Part shown: positions 31,961 to 40,471 of the stretch, one piece after another
Numbering within the stretch: position 1 is the stretch's first letter
How the letters are laid out: every line of letters starts with the position of its first letter
DNA from: Zygnema cylindricum
Taxonomy: Eukaryota; Streptophyta; Zygnematophyceae; Zygnematales; Zygnemataceae
NCBI GenBank assembly: GCA_037447655.1
Contig: JBBHKE010001586.1
Span: forward strand, 1-40,471
Length of the DNA stretch: 40,471 bases
Direction: 5' to 3'
Position numbers and translations under genes: made by a program
The notes under the pieces: generated by a model
Told to the model about the DNA's origin: nothing
Seen by the model: only the letters and a program-made list of their open reading frames with translations
Databases searched by the model: none

Positions 31961-32820
31961 AGAAACTTTATTATGCTGGTGTTCATGATATTATGATGTG
32001 GCATAGGAGGCTTGGGCATGTGAATCTAGACAAGTTAAGAGAGATGAAAAAGATGGGAGTGGTGGAAGGAATTAAATTAATGAGAGTGATAATATAAGTG
32101 ATTGTAGTAGATGTGCTCAAGGTAAAACACACAGATTACCCTTTCCTAAAACAGCCACCTATAAGGGAGAAAAAATTCTAGATCTAGTACTCACAGATAT
32201 TTGGGGACCGGCTAGAGTGCCCTCACCAGGGGGGAAGAGATTTATGATGACTATCACTGATGATTGGTCTCGGTATTCCCGAGTTTATTTTTTGAAAAAC
32301 AAGTCCTAAGCTCAGGATTGTTTTAAACAATATAAAGCATGTAGCGAAAAACTCCATGAAACTTCAATCAAGAGAATAAGGAGTGACAATGGTGGAGAGT
32401 ATACTTCTAACCAGTTTGAGGATTTTCTGAGGGAAGATGGGGTCCAACACCAAAAGACAGTTCCAGAAAACCCTGAACAGAATGGGGTAGCTGAAAGGTT
32501 AAATAGAACACTAAGTGATAGTGCTAGAAGTATGTTGTCAGATAAAAAGATAGGAAAAAGGTTTTGGGCAGAAGCAATAAACTGTGCTAATTACCTCAAA
32601 AATAGAGTTCTTACTTCAGCTATAAAAGATCAAACACCTTATGAGAGATGGACAGGCCGGAAACCAGACATATCTCACTTAAAGGTTTTCGGCAGTCAAG
32701 TATTCAGTCTAGATACTGATCGGTCCAATTGGAAGCTAGATCCTAAAGGAAAACCGGGATACTTATTAGGATATGACGAGGATGTTAAAGAATATAGAGA
32801 TTTTGATCTAAAAAGGGAAG
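31961..32820 (+). pseudogene. Element C integrase, broken
   Basis: The zinc region is WHRRLGHVNLDKL then CSRCAQGKTH, with a frameshift between them near 32090. The catalytic Asp is in LTDIWGP (near 32196), the second in RSDNGGEY (near 32385), and the Glu in NGVAERLNR (near 32493), giving D-x35-E. A TAA at 32307 follows YFLKNKS. The C-terminal part is open from 32532: FWAEAINCANYLKNRVL, ISHLKVFGSQVFSLDTD, GYLLGYDEDVKEY. Confidence 0.9.
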
Positions 32821-33242
32821 ACATAATCTTAGTAAAGCATCTAGTAGTTATGGATGAAGGAAAGTTTGTGGATCCCTTCAAATATACAAAGTCAGTAAAA
32901 ATCAGATTTGAGTCAGAAAATTCCGATGACTTTGAGTTTCCTAACTATCCCGGTTTTAGAGAAGATGACATTCTTGCAGGTACAAATCAGACCGAAAAGG
33001 ACTCGGCTGTGGAAACTCAAGTGACAACTCTACCCGAAGCGGAAGACATGGTGGAAATTTATTCAGAATCAAGGGATAGGGGAGAAACCAAGTTTGTTCG
33101 AAAGAATCCACAAGAACCATCTATTTCGGCCTCAGATTTTGAGGGGCGAAGGAGAAGCAGCTAAAGACTGCAAGAAAAACAGGTTAATAACAAGGTAACT
33201 AAACTATCTCATCAAGATGAACCTCAAACTTATGGAGAGGCG
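32821..33242 (+). pseudogene. Element C integrase tail and acidic linker
   Basis: Contains VKHLVVMDEGKFVDPFKYTK, acidic stretches (SENSDDFEFP) and SISASDFEGRRRSS before a TAA at 33162. The pattern matches B and E. Confidence 0.8.
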
Positions 33243-34140
33243 ATGACTTGTCCAGAAAGAAATCAATGGAAGACAGCCATCAATGAGGAGATGGCCTCAA
33301 TTATGGCTGCCGATACTTGGGAGCTGGTGGATTGTCCACCTAACCGAAAACCAATCGGTTGTAAGTGGGTTTTCAAATTAAAACTAAACCCAGATAACAC
33401 AATCGAGCGCTACAAGGCCCGACTAGTTGAAAAGGGATTTACACAAAAGGAGGGAATTGACTACGAGGAAACCTTTGTCCTGGTGGTCAAATTTCCCTCC
33501 GTCCGCATACTTCTCAGCCTAGCAGCATCGGAAGACATAGAAGTGCACCAGATGGACATCAAAACAATCTTTTTGCATGGAGAATTGGAAGAGGAGATCT
33601 TCATGCGGCAATCCAAAGGGTTTGTGGAGGAAGGAAAGGAGAGTAAGGTATGCCGGCTGATTAAATCTCTTTATGGTTTGAAACTGGCGCCTCGACAGTG
33701 GAATAAGAAGCTTGATGAGTTTCTTACCGGTCTGGGATATATCCGGATCAGCTCAGATCACTCAATCTATGTTTTCAAAGATGAGGAAGGTTTGATATTT
33801 ATTGCAATTTATGTTGATGATTTGCTTGTTTTAAGTAAATCAATGGAAAAAATTAATAAACTGAAAACCGATCTTAATGGGAGATTTGAAATGAAGGATA
33901 TGGGGGAAGCAAAATATATTTTGGGAATTCAAGTAGAGAGAGACCGAAAAAGGAAAATTATAAGATTGACTCAAATAAAGCAATAGGGAACATGCTTGAA
34001 AAATTTCAAATGGATAAAGCTAATAGTTGTACAACTCCAATGGAGTTGAAGAAGGGAAGTGAGGGGAGTGAGGAAGAAGGAGTCATAGTCTTAGACGAGG
34101 AATTATCTCCTGATGAACAGAAGTTCATGCAGACTATTCC
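33243..34140 (+). pseudogene. Element C reverse transcriptase (RVT_2)
   Basis: The frame is open 33243-33983 with [76 protein letters not shown], the intact catalytic YVDDLL (33810-33827) and FEMKDMGEAKYILGIQVE. A frameshift at ALTQxKEAIGN near 33980 moves the end (MLEKFQMDKANSCTTPMEL) to the next frame. Some positions are unusual (KTIFL for KTAFL), a sign of early decay. Confidence 0.92.
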
Positions 34141-34803
34141 TTACAGGCAAGTAGTGAGAAGTTTAATCTATTTTATGAATTGTACCCGGCCGGATTTAGC
34201 TGCAGCTGTAGGAGTGCTGAGTAAAAGTCTAAATGCTCCCACTAAGAAGGATTGGGAGGCAGCTAAGAGAGTCCTTAGATACTTGGTAGGAACTAGAGAT
34301 CTATGGTTGCATTTGGGTGGGGAGAATACTGACATCACTACTTGGAGTGATGCCAGTTATGGTGATGCTCCGATGAGGAGATGTACTTCTGGATATATAT
34401 TATATGTGGGTGATGGGCTTGCTGTTGGAGTAGCAAACAGCAAAAGGTTATTGCTCAGTCCACCATGGAGGCTGAGTATATGGCCTCTTGCTCTGCTGTA
34501 AAAGAATTGATGTGGGTCAAGTCTTTGCTTGGTGAGCTTGGTCACCTTAAGAGTGGTGTGCAGAAAATATTTTGTGATAATCAGGCAGCAATCGCTATTT
34601 CTGCCAATCCTAAACACCATTTTAAAGCCAAACACATGGACATCAAACTCAGCTTTGTTAGAGAGAAAGTAGAAAACAAAATAATCATTTTAGAGTACAA
34701 ACCAGATAGTGAGATGGTAGCAGATATGATGACCAAACCTGTGCCTTCCCCTAAGCTAATTTTTTGCAGGGAGAAGTGTGGTCTGAAATTAAAGATTGAC
34801 TAG
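34141..34803 (+). pseudogene. Element C RNase H, one frameshift
   Basis: The first frame has YRQVVRSLIYFMNCTRPDLA, VLRYLVGTRDLWLHLGGE and TWSDASYGDAPMRRCTSGY, and runs out near 34500 after a frame change. The next frame (34465-34801) has MEAEYMASCSAVKELMWVKS, FCDNQAAIAISANPKHHF, MDIKLSFVREKV and MVADMMTKPVPSPKL, ending at TAG. The ending 15 bases before the 3' LTR is the normal polyprotein end. Confidence 0.92.
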
Positions 34804-34816
34804 AAAATAAGGGGAG
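34803..34816 (+). other. Element C polypurine tract
   Basis: GAAAATAAGGGGAG directly before the 3' LTR. Confidence 0.92.
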
Positions 34817-35793
34817 TGTAGAATTAATGGTTCATTTTAAGTATTTTCTAGGTCTAAATAGAAATATAGAAAGAAGCCGAGGCAGTCTACCTCTAACTTC
34901 TCTCTCCAACTCTCAAACTTGTCGCAGTCACTGAGAAATTGGAGAGGGAGCTAGAGCCATGGCTACCTAGGCTATCCAGAGGTTTACGGGAAAATATATA
35001 TTAGTTAGGTGTTTATTTACTAAAAGGTATGTGCTGGCCACATGATTTGATCGTGGTACCTACCTGCTGGCAAACAGCCGATAGCCTTAGCCGTTAAGTC
35101 TAAGAGTATTGTCACGTATTATATGGTATGATAATTAATTAATCATTAATACGTAGGATAATTCATTTAACTCTAACTGTTTACGGGACACATAGATCTG
35201 GTAATGTAAAAGTACGGATTACGGTACGATTAAGAAATCAATACCGCGCATTGATTTCATAAGCGAAACAAATACAACCCATGTATTTATTACGGCTACG
35301 ATCAAATGTGAATTTAATCGGACGGCCGCAATTAGCGGTGAGATCGCGGAAGAAGAATTCGGCGGTTTGTGGGTATCGCCACATCAGATGACACGTGGCG
35401 AAATTACATTGGATCGTGGTATCTCCGGAGATTACGGCACCGAATCCGGATATGACATGTGGAGAAATCTGATTGGTTCTGTACATCAGTAGATAGAGTC
35501 TGTGAGAGAGATAGGACTTAGAAAAATTAGAAGATAGGACCCTCTCTACCAAAGAGCTTTTGTACAAAAGGTCAACGTTGACCCTCCATAACTTACTATT
35601 CAGGGGAGCAAATTCAGAGATTCTTTTTGCTATCGACTCAAAGAAGTCTTGCCTTCACAGGGGTGCAGGTGGTCAAAGTTTTTGTCTGCTAGGGTGGCAG
35701 TTGTTTTTGTTGAAACACAAAGGGGTCAGGATTATCCTAGAGGCTTCTTGGAAGCTGTCCACTCTGAGGACTTATGGAGGTCTCAGAGTTTCA
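34817..35793 (+). repeat. Element C 3' LTR
   Basis: It starts TGTAGAATTAATGG and ends AGAGTTTCA. It is 79 bp shorter than the 5' LTR, mainly from a 68-bp deletion at ACATGTG|GAGAAATC near 35462 that removes the GTAC hairpin. Confidence 0.93.
35392..35399. promoter_or_regulatory. G-box/ABRE-like motif, C 3' LTR
   Basis: CACGTGGC; the 5' LTR has TACGTGGC at the equivalent place (near 29997). Confidence 0.45.
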
Positions 35794-35798
35794 CGAAA
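35794..35798. repeat. Target-site duplication of element C, right
   Basis: CGAAA; element E coding resumes in frame with 29408. Confidence 0.93.
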
Positions 35799-37200
35799 TT
35801 CCTCGAAATTACAATTGTTCTTTTAGAGGTTTGAAAGGTGATGGAGGTTGGATTGTGGATTCCAGTGCCTCTATGCACATGTGTAAGGATAAACTTCTGT
35901 TCACTAAGATTAGAAAGATTCCCACCGTACAGATAGAGTATCGGGATGGGAGGGTAGTCACTACTTCTATGGTAGGATCGGTAGATCTGAATGTCTTAGT
36001 GGAGGGAAAGACATCCATAGTGACATTCTCTGATGTGTTATTTATTCCAGAGTTAAACATAAACCTCATCTCAACGTCTGTGTTAGATGATAAGGGTTTT
36101 GAAACTAACACTAGAAAGGGAACCTTTACTGCTAACTTTGAGGAAGAAGTTTATTTCACTCCTGAAAAAGGTAGCCATGGCATGTTTAGGCTAATTTTAA
36201 GCAATGAAAAGAAGAAGCTTTACTATTCTGGTGTTCATGATGTTATGTTGTGGCATAAGAGGCTTGGACATGTGCATTTAGATAAATTGAAAGAAATAAA
36301 AAAAAAAAGAATGTGAAAGGAATTCAGTTCGGAGAAAGTGAAAACCTAAGTGACTGTAGTGGTTGTGCTCAAGTTAAAGCACACAGATTACCCTTCCCAA
36401 AAGAAGCCACTTACAAAGGGGAAAAAGTGTTAGACTTGGTATACACTGATATTTGGGGACCAGCCAAAGTTCCCTCACCCGATGGTAAAAGATTAATGAT
36501 GACAATCACTGAAGATTGGTCTCGATACTTAAGAGTGTACTTTTTGAAAAATAAATGAGAGGCCCCAGAGGTTTTTAAGGAATATAAAGCATGGAGTGAG
36601 AAACTTCATGAAACCCCTATTAAAAGAGTAAGGAGTGATAATGGGGGAGAGTATACCTCGAATCAGTTTGAGGATTTTCTTAGAGAAGATGGAGTGCAAC
36701 ACCAAAAGACAGTTCCTGAAAATGCGGAGCAAAATAGTGTCGCCGAGAGGTTAAATAGAACTCTAAGTGATAGTGCCAAGAGTATGCTCTCAGATAAGAA
36801 AATAGGAAGGAGATTTTGGGCCGAAGCTATGAACTGTGCAAATTATCTCAACAATAGAGTTTTTCCTCAACAATAAAAGGCCAAACTCCTTATGAGAGAT
36901 GGACCGGCCGAAAACTACATGTTTCACACTTAAAGGTTTTCGGTAGTCAAATGTTTAGCCTAGACACAGATCTGTCTAATTGGAAGTTGGATCCGAAATG
37001 AAAACCAGGATATCTGCTAAGATATGATCAAGATGTAAAAAGATATAGAGTCTATGATCTCAAGAGAAAAGACATAATCCTAGTAAAGCATTTAGTGGCC
37101 ATGGATGAAGGGAAATCTATATATCCCTTTAAGCATACATAGACGGTCAAAATCAGATTTGAGTCAAAAAAAATCTGATGACTTTGAGCTTCCTAACTAT
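35799..37200 (+). pseudogene. Element E protease and integrase, broken
   Basis: Coding continues from 29413 (EIPRN). The protease site reads GWIVDSSASMHMC at about 35858-35869, Gly of DSGA changed to Ser. The zinc region is LWHKRLGHVHLDKL, an A-run near 36298-36308 shifts the frame, then CSGCAQVKAH. Catalytic residues are in YTDIWGP, RSDNGGEY and NSVAERLNR, with a stop near 36556. FWAEAMNCANYLNNRVF ends at a frameshift near 36870, and the C-terminal part (HLKVFGSQMFSLD, VKHLVAMDEGKS) has several stops. Confidence 0.88.
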
Positions 37201-37745
37201 CCAGATATTTGAGAAGATGATGATCTTGTAGGTACAAATCAGACCGAGGAGGACTCAGCCGTGGAACCCCTAGTGCCAACTCTAACTGAAGTGGAAGACG
37301 TGGTGGAAATAGACCGAGAATCGAGGGATGGGGGAGAAGTTGAAACTACTTGAAAGAATTCACGAGAGCCATCCATTCCGGCATCACAGTTTGAGGGTGG
37401 AAGGAGAAGCACAAAAAGATTGCAAGAGAAATAAGTTCACAACAAGGTAACCAAATAGTCTCATCCGGATGAACCCCATACTTATAGTGAGTGGATGAAA
37501 TGTCCTGAGAGAAACTGGTGGAAGACAACCATTAATGAGGAGATGGTTTCAATTATGGCAGCAAATACGTGGGATTGGTGAATTGTCCCCCTGATACGAA
37601 GCCAATTGGGTGTAAGTGGGTATTCAAATTGAAACTCAATCCGGATAACAGTATTAAGCGCTACAATGCACGATTAGTGGCAAAGGGATTCACTCATAAA
37701 GAGGGAATTGACTTAGAGGGAACTTTTGCTATGGTAGTCAGGTTT
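37201..37745 (+). pseudogene. Element E linker and reverse transcriptase, first part
   Basis: The acidic linker is decayed with stops. Reverse transcriptase begins near 37495 (KCPERNWWKTTINEEM, SIMAANTW), continues with IGCKWVFKLKLNPDN and RYNARLVAKGFTHKEGID, and stops abruptly at VVRF (37734-37745), where element F starts. The continuation is at 40424. Confidence 0.88.
37741..37745. repeat. Target-site duplication of element F, left
   Basis: GGTTT, repeated at 40419-40423. Confidence 0.9.
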
Positions 37746-38461
37746 TGAATTTCAATAGGCTCCATTGCCACACAGAATTCGCAGATCAAAAGATGCTAAT
37801 CTAGATAGTGCCAACTCCCAGTTTATTTAGACCCAAATGATTGACCCTGAAACTCGGAGACCTCTATTGGCACTCAGAGTATGCAGATCCAAAAGAAGCT
37901 AATCTAGATAGTGCCGACTCCAAGTTGATATAAACCCAAATGACTAACCCGTTGAAAGTCAAAAACCCAATATAGATTAACCCCTGTGAAATAACACTTT
38001 CTGTGTGCTCAGTTCCACCACAGAATGCAAAGTTAGAGTATGAGATTTGGACAGATTCACCCACTTTGAATTTCCCTTAGAAATACCACCACCCTAGCAA
38101 ACAAAAACTCTGACCAACTACACCCTTATGTAGCCTAGACTCCTTTGAGTCCACAGCAAAAAGAATCACTAAAAATGGTCAAGTAAATTGATAGTTATTG
38201 CTGCCCAAAGTTAGCCATTTATGCAAGGTGCTCTCTCAGAGAGCCGACTACCTACCAGAAATTTTCTAAGTCTTATCTCTCCTCTAAGACTCTATTTATT
38301 AACGTACGCCACCAATCAAAATACTGTGTCGTACAAAAAAGTACAGGTGTCGATGTACTTTCTATACGACCATCGTACGACATGGCCAAAATGTCGACAC
38401 ATGTCATCTCTAGATTCGTTCACGTAATCCTCGGAGATGCCGCGATCCTATGTCATTTTGC

Positions 38462-38467
38462 CACGTG
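38462..38467. promoter_or_regulatory. G-box/ABRE-like motif, solo LTR
   Basis: CACGTG in GCCACGTGTCA. Confidence 0.45.
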
Positions 38468-38756
38468 TCATCCGATGTGGCGATGACCGCAAACCGCCGA
38501 AATCTTCTTCCGCGATCTCGGCATCCTTTTCCGGCCGTCCAATCAAAAAAAAATTTCGATTGTAGCCGTCATAAATACGTGCGCGGTATTTGTTTCGCGT
38601 TCAAAACAAATGTCGGTATCCGTTTCATATACATTAAACCGTACTCCGTACTATTTATAACTATATCTATGCACTACGTATTTATTTCCAGTTAAATGAA
38701 CAAGTTTACGATTAACTAATTAAATAATTGTCAAACCCTATATATCTTAACACCAG

Positions 38757-38835
38757 TGCTAGACTAAACGGTTAAAGCAACCGATTGTTTGTGATTAACG
38801 GACGGTAGGTACCAGGATCAATTCCAGGGTCCGTC
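38757..38835 (+). other. tRNA-like module, antisense in the solo LTR
   Basis: TGCTAGACTAAACGGTTAAAGC resembles a tRNA 5' part and D-arm. GGATCAATTCC (38815-38825) resembles a B-box in a 5-bp stem with a 7-nt loop. No acceptor stem. Confidence 0.4.
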
Positions 38836-39541
38836 AACTAACTTTAGGTAAGTCTACCTAATTTACCTCCTGTCTTCACTAGAGAGCTTAGGCAACCATG
38901 GCTCTAGCTCCCTATCCAGCCTTCAGTGACTAAAACAAGTGTGGGGGCTTGGAGAGGGGAGTAAAAGGCAGACTGCCTCTGCCTTTTTCTATCCTATTAC
39001 AGACCTAGAAAAAACACAAATATCAACAGACCCCTTGACAATCACAACCCCATTAGAGCTTCAACCCTTTAGAATAACACTTTCTGTGTGATCAGTTCCA
39101 CCACATTCTACAAAGTTAGAATATGAGATTTGTACACATTCACCCACTTGGACTTTCTCTTAGAAATGCAGCCACCCATGCAGGCAAAATCTCTGACCGA
39201 CTACACCCTTGTGTAGCGTAGAATCCCCTGAGCCCGCAGCAAAAAGAATCACTAAATTTGGTCAACTGAGGCTATAGTTATGGCTGGCCAAAGTTTGCCA
39301 TTTATACAAGGTGCTCTCTGGAAGAGGCTACCTACCAGAAATATTCTAAGTCCTAAACCCCTCTCTAAACCCTTTAGTATTAAGGTACAGACCAATCAAA
39401 TTACTCTATAGTACATAAAGGTACAGGTGTCGGTGTACCTTTTGTACGGCCATCGTACGACATGGCTAAAAGGTTAACACATGTCTTATCCGGATTCGCT
39501 CTTATAATCCCCGGAATTCCTGCTTCCAAATCTTATCCCAC

Positions 39542-39549
39542 CACGTGGC
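39542..39549. promoter_or_regulatory. G-box/ABRE-like motif 1, F LTR
   Basis: CACGTGGC, in the first unit of the internal duplication. Confidence 0.45.
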
Positions 39550-39708
39550 GCCAGGTCATGCCATGTCAAAAAATTGGTACCGTACAGAAAGTTCAGGTGC
39601 CATGTACTTCTTGTACGGACATTGTACGGTGATGTTATAATGTGACATTTGTCACATCCGGATTTGTTATGTTCCTTTCCGGAGATTCCGCATTCTGTAC
39701 AATGTCGC

Positions 39709-39714
39709 CACGTG
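39709..39714. promoter_or_regulatory. G-box/ABRE-like motif 2, F LTR
   Basis: CACGTG in GCCACGTGTCA, in the second unit of the internal duplication. Confidence 0.45.
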
Positions 39715-39828
39715 TCATTCAAAGTGGTGACGTCCACAAACGCCAAAAAATCGTGTTCCGCGATCTCGACATTTATCTCGGCGATCCGATTTAAACCGGC
39801 ATTCAATTTTTAGCCGTCGAAAATTGGT

Positions 39829-39863
39829 GCGCGGTATTTGTTTCGATAATGAAACAAATGCGC
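39829..39863. repeat. ATTTGTTTC/GAAACAAAT hairpin in the F LTR
   Basis: A perfect 9-bp stem with a 6-nt loop, bordered by GCGC on both sides. Versions occur in the E (27709-27750), C (29855-29885 and 35240-35275) and solo LTRs. Confidence 0.75.
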
Positions 39864-39999
39864 AGTATCCGTTCTCTCCTCGTACCGTACTCCGTACTAA
39901 ATTAAACTGTATCTATGTACCAAGTATCTATTTCCCGTTAAACGAATTTAACTACGTTTAACTATTTATATATTTATCAAACCCTATATATCATAGCAC

Positions 40000-40085
40000 C
40001 AGTTCTAGACTTAACGGTAAAAGCTAACGGCTACGGTGGTTTGACGGACGGCAGGTACGAGGATCAATTCCTGGGTCCGTCAAGT
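40000..40085 (+). other. tRNA-like module, antisense in the F LTR
   Basis: TTCTAGACTTAACGGTAAAAGC (40003-40024) resembles a D-arm region. CGAGG-ATCAATT-CCTGG (40058-40074) is a T-arm-like stem-loop with 4 of 5 pairs. Confidence 0.4.
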
Positions 40086-40275
40086 ACCTTTTGGTAAATC
40101 TACCTAATCCACCCATTGTCTCCTCTAAAGAGTTTAGGTAGCCATGGCTCTAGCTCCCTTTCCAGCCTTTAGTGACTACAACAAGTGTGGGGGCTTGGTG
40201 AGGGGAGTTAGAGGCAGACCACCTCAACTCTTTTTCTATCCTAATACAGACCTAGAAAATACACAAATATCAACA

Positions 40276-40289
40276 CTCCCCTTATTTTC
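40276..40289 (-). other. Element F polypurine tract
   Basis: The plus strand reads CTCCCCTTATTTTC, identical to that of element B. Confidence 0.88.
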
Positions 40290-40418
40290 TAGTCTATTTT
40301 CTTTTCAACTTACACAAACAAGTAAACAAACACCCCCTCCCTTTTTTCTTTTTCCTTTTCCTTTCATAAAACTTAAGAAAATACTCTCGTATTTAACACA
40401 GTTACACAAATATCAACA
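40290..40418 (-). other. Element F internal remnant and 5' terminus
   Basis: Non-coding, pyrimidine-rich on the plus strand. It ends ACACAAATATCAACA, the complement of the LTR start, directly before the GGTTT duplication. This shows the whole 5' LTR has shrunk to its first bases. Confidence 0.75.
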
Positions 40419-40423
40419 GGTTT
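40419..40423. repeat. Target-site duplication of element F, right
   Basis: GGTTT, matching 37741-37745. Confidence 0.9.
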
Positions 40424-40471
40424 CCCTCTGTACGGATACTTCTCATTATGGTGGCAGCAGAAGACATGGAA
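40424..40471 (+). pseudogene. Element E reverse transcriptase, resumed and cut by the window end
   Basis: Read in frame with 37745 it gives PSVRILLIMVAAEDME, colinear with the PSVRILLSLAASEDIE segment of element C directly after its VKF. This confirms that F interrupted E at this codon. The rest lies outside the window. Confidence 0.9.

Larger units (their letters stand above)
29414..35793 (+). mobile_element. Element C: least decayed Ty1/Copia, inserted in element E
   Basis: A 6.4-kb element with a perfect 5-bp TSD, two LTRs, polypurine tract, and all domains with most catalytic residues intact. About seven stops or frameshifts remain (near 30465, 30800, 31264, 32090, 32307, 33162, 33985 and 34490). 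It interrupts E between the zinc knuckle and the protease. Confidence 0.96.
37848..39028 (-). repeat. Solo LTR inserted in the LTR of F
   Basis: It is flanked by GACCC (37843-37847 and 39029-39033). On the minus strand it starts TGTTGATATTTGTGT and ends CGAGTTTCA. It belongs to the same LTR family as F. No internal sequence is attached, so it is a solo LTR left by LTR-LTR recombination. The position of the gag ATG reads ATA. Confidence 0.92.
39410..39720. repeat. Imperfect tandem duplication inside the F LTR
   Basis: Unit 1 (about 39410-39568) and unit 2 (about 39580-39720) each contain a GTAC hairpin, ACATGTC or ACATTTGTCAC, TCCGGATT, TTCCGG-type words and a CACGTG box. The solo LTR has one unit only. 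Confidence 0.7.
37746..40275 (-). repeat. Element F 3' LTR, interrupted by a solo LTR
   Basis: On the minus strand it starts TGTTGATATTTGTGT next to the polypurine tract and ends GAAATTCA. Without the solo LTR and one GACCC it is about 1.34 kb. It has an ATG 20 nt before its end and a ~170-bp internal duplication (39410-39720). A TATA-like TATATAAATAG on the minus strand (39961-39973) could be its core promoter. Confidence 0.88.
37746..40418 (-). mobile_element. Element F: internally deleted Copia remnant inserted in the reverse transcriptase of E
   Basis: It has a perfect GGTTT TSD and TG...CA ends. On the minus strand it consists of about 15 bases of LTR start at 40418, a ~130-bp non-coding remnant, a polypurine tract (40289-40276) and one long LTR (40275 to 37746, broken by a solo LTR). 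No gag or pol remains. It could be a large internal deletion or a short non-autonomous form. Confidence 0.88.
27261..40471 (+). mobile_element. Element E: oldest Ty1/Copia of the right cluster, split by C and F, running off the end
   Basis: The pieces of E are: 5' LTR 27261-28334; gag to 29413; protease, integrase and start of reverse transcriptase 35799-37745; reverse transcriptase resuming at 40424. Removing C (with one CGAAA) and F (with one GGTTT) restores colinear coding with element C across both junctions, which proves the nesting. Its rest and 3' LTR lie outside. Its frames are the most decayed of the cluster, in line with being the host of the other insertions. Confidence 0.93.

Noticed and set aside
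37750-37960. Apparent ~100-bp tandem duplication with repeated CTAATCTAGATAGTGCC
   Set aside because: The two copies are the corresponding ends of two different LTRs (F and the solo LTR inside it), separated by the GACCC duplication.
1-40471. CRISPR array, bacterial operon, defence system or other novel gene system
   Set aside because: No evenly spaced repeat-spacer pattern, no ribosome-binding-site-led operons and no non-transposon protein families were found; the window is eukaryotic repeat DNA.

Overview
The window looks like plant (green-lineage) nuclear DNA built mostly from nested Ty1/Copia LTR retrotransposons. I see no host gene, rRNA, functional tRNA or CRISPR array. The evidence for a plant is indirect. 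The coding remnants are RVT_2-type Copia polyproteins. The primer-binding site of the nested elements complements 14 nt of the plant form of initiator tRNA-Met (recalled from knowledge, not searched), where the animal form would mismatch once. I cannot name the species.

Layout: (1) 1-6318 is AT-rich intergenic DNA with short repeats, a 40-bp palindrome, a tRNA-like relic and no convincing gene. (2) 6324-12548 (+) is element A, a full-length but decayed Copia with ~1 kb LTRs and an imperfect 5-bp target-site duplication (TSD). (3) 12554-15239 has no gene, but contains a possible LTR (14522-15127) with a conventional tRNA-iMet primer site. (4) 15240-27081 (-) is element G, a decayed Copia whose 5' LTR is split by element B (20217-26540, -, TSD TCACA). 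(5) From 27261 to the window end is element E (+). It is split in its gag/protease junction by element C (29414-35793, +, TSD CGAAA) and in its reverse transcriptase by element F (37746-40418, -, TSD GGTTT). The LTR of F is in turn split by a solo LTR (37848-39028, TSD GACCC). Element E resumes at 40424 exactly where it was broken and runs off the end.

Each complete element encoded gag (capsid, zinc knuckle), an aspartic protease, a DDE integrase, a Copia reverse transcriptase and RNase H in the Ty1/Copia order. All copies now carry stops and frameshifts. C is the least damaged and keeps recognisable catalytic residues in every domain. None looks able to move by itself as read here.

The main unusual signal is at the LTR/internal junction. 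The nested elements have no conventional PBS complementary to a tRNA 3' end. The internal region begins (C)GTTATGGGCCCACC, complementary to the anticodon arm of initiator tRNA-Met, the 'half-tRNA' arrangement known from Drosophila copia and yeast Ty5. This site lies inside the gag reading frame, and an in-frame ATG sits exactly 20 nt before the LTR end in six of nine LTRs. The LTRs also share a G-box/ABRE-like motif, several hairpins (one with compensatory changes) and an antisense tRNA-like module.
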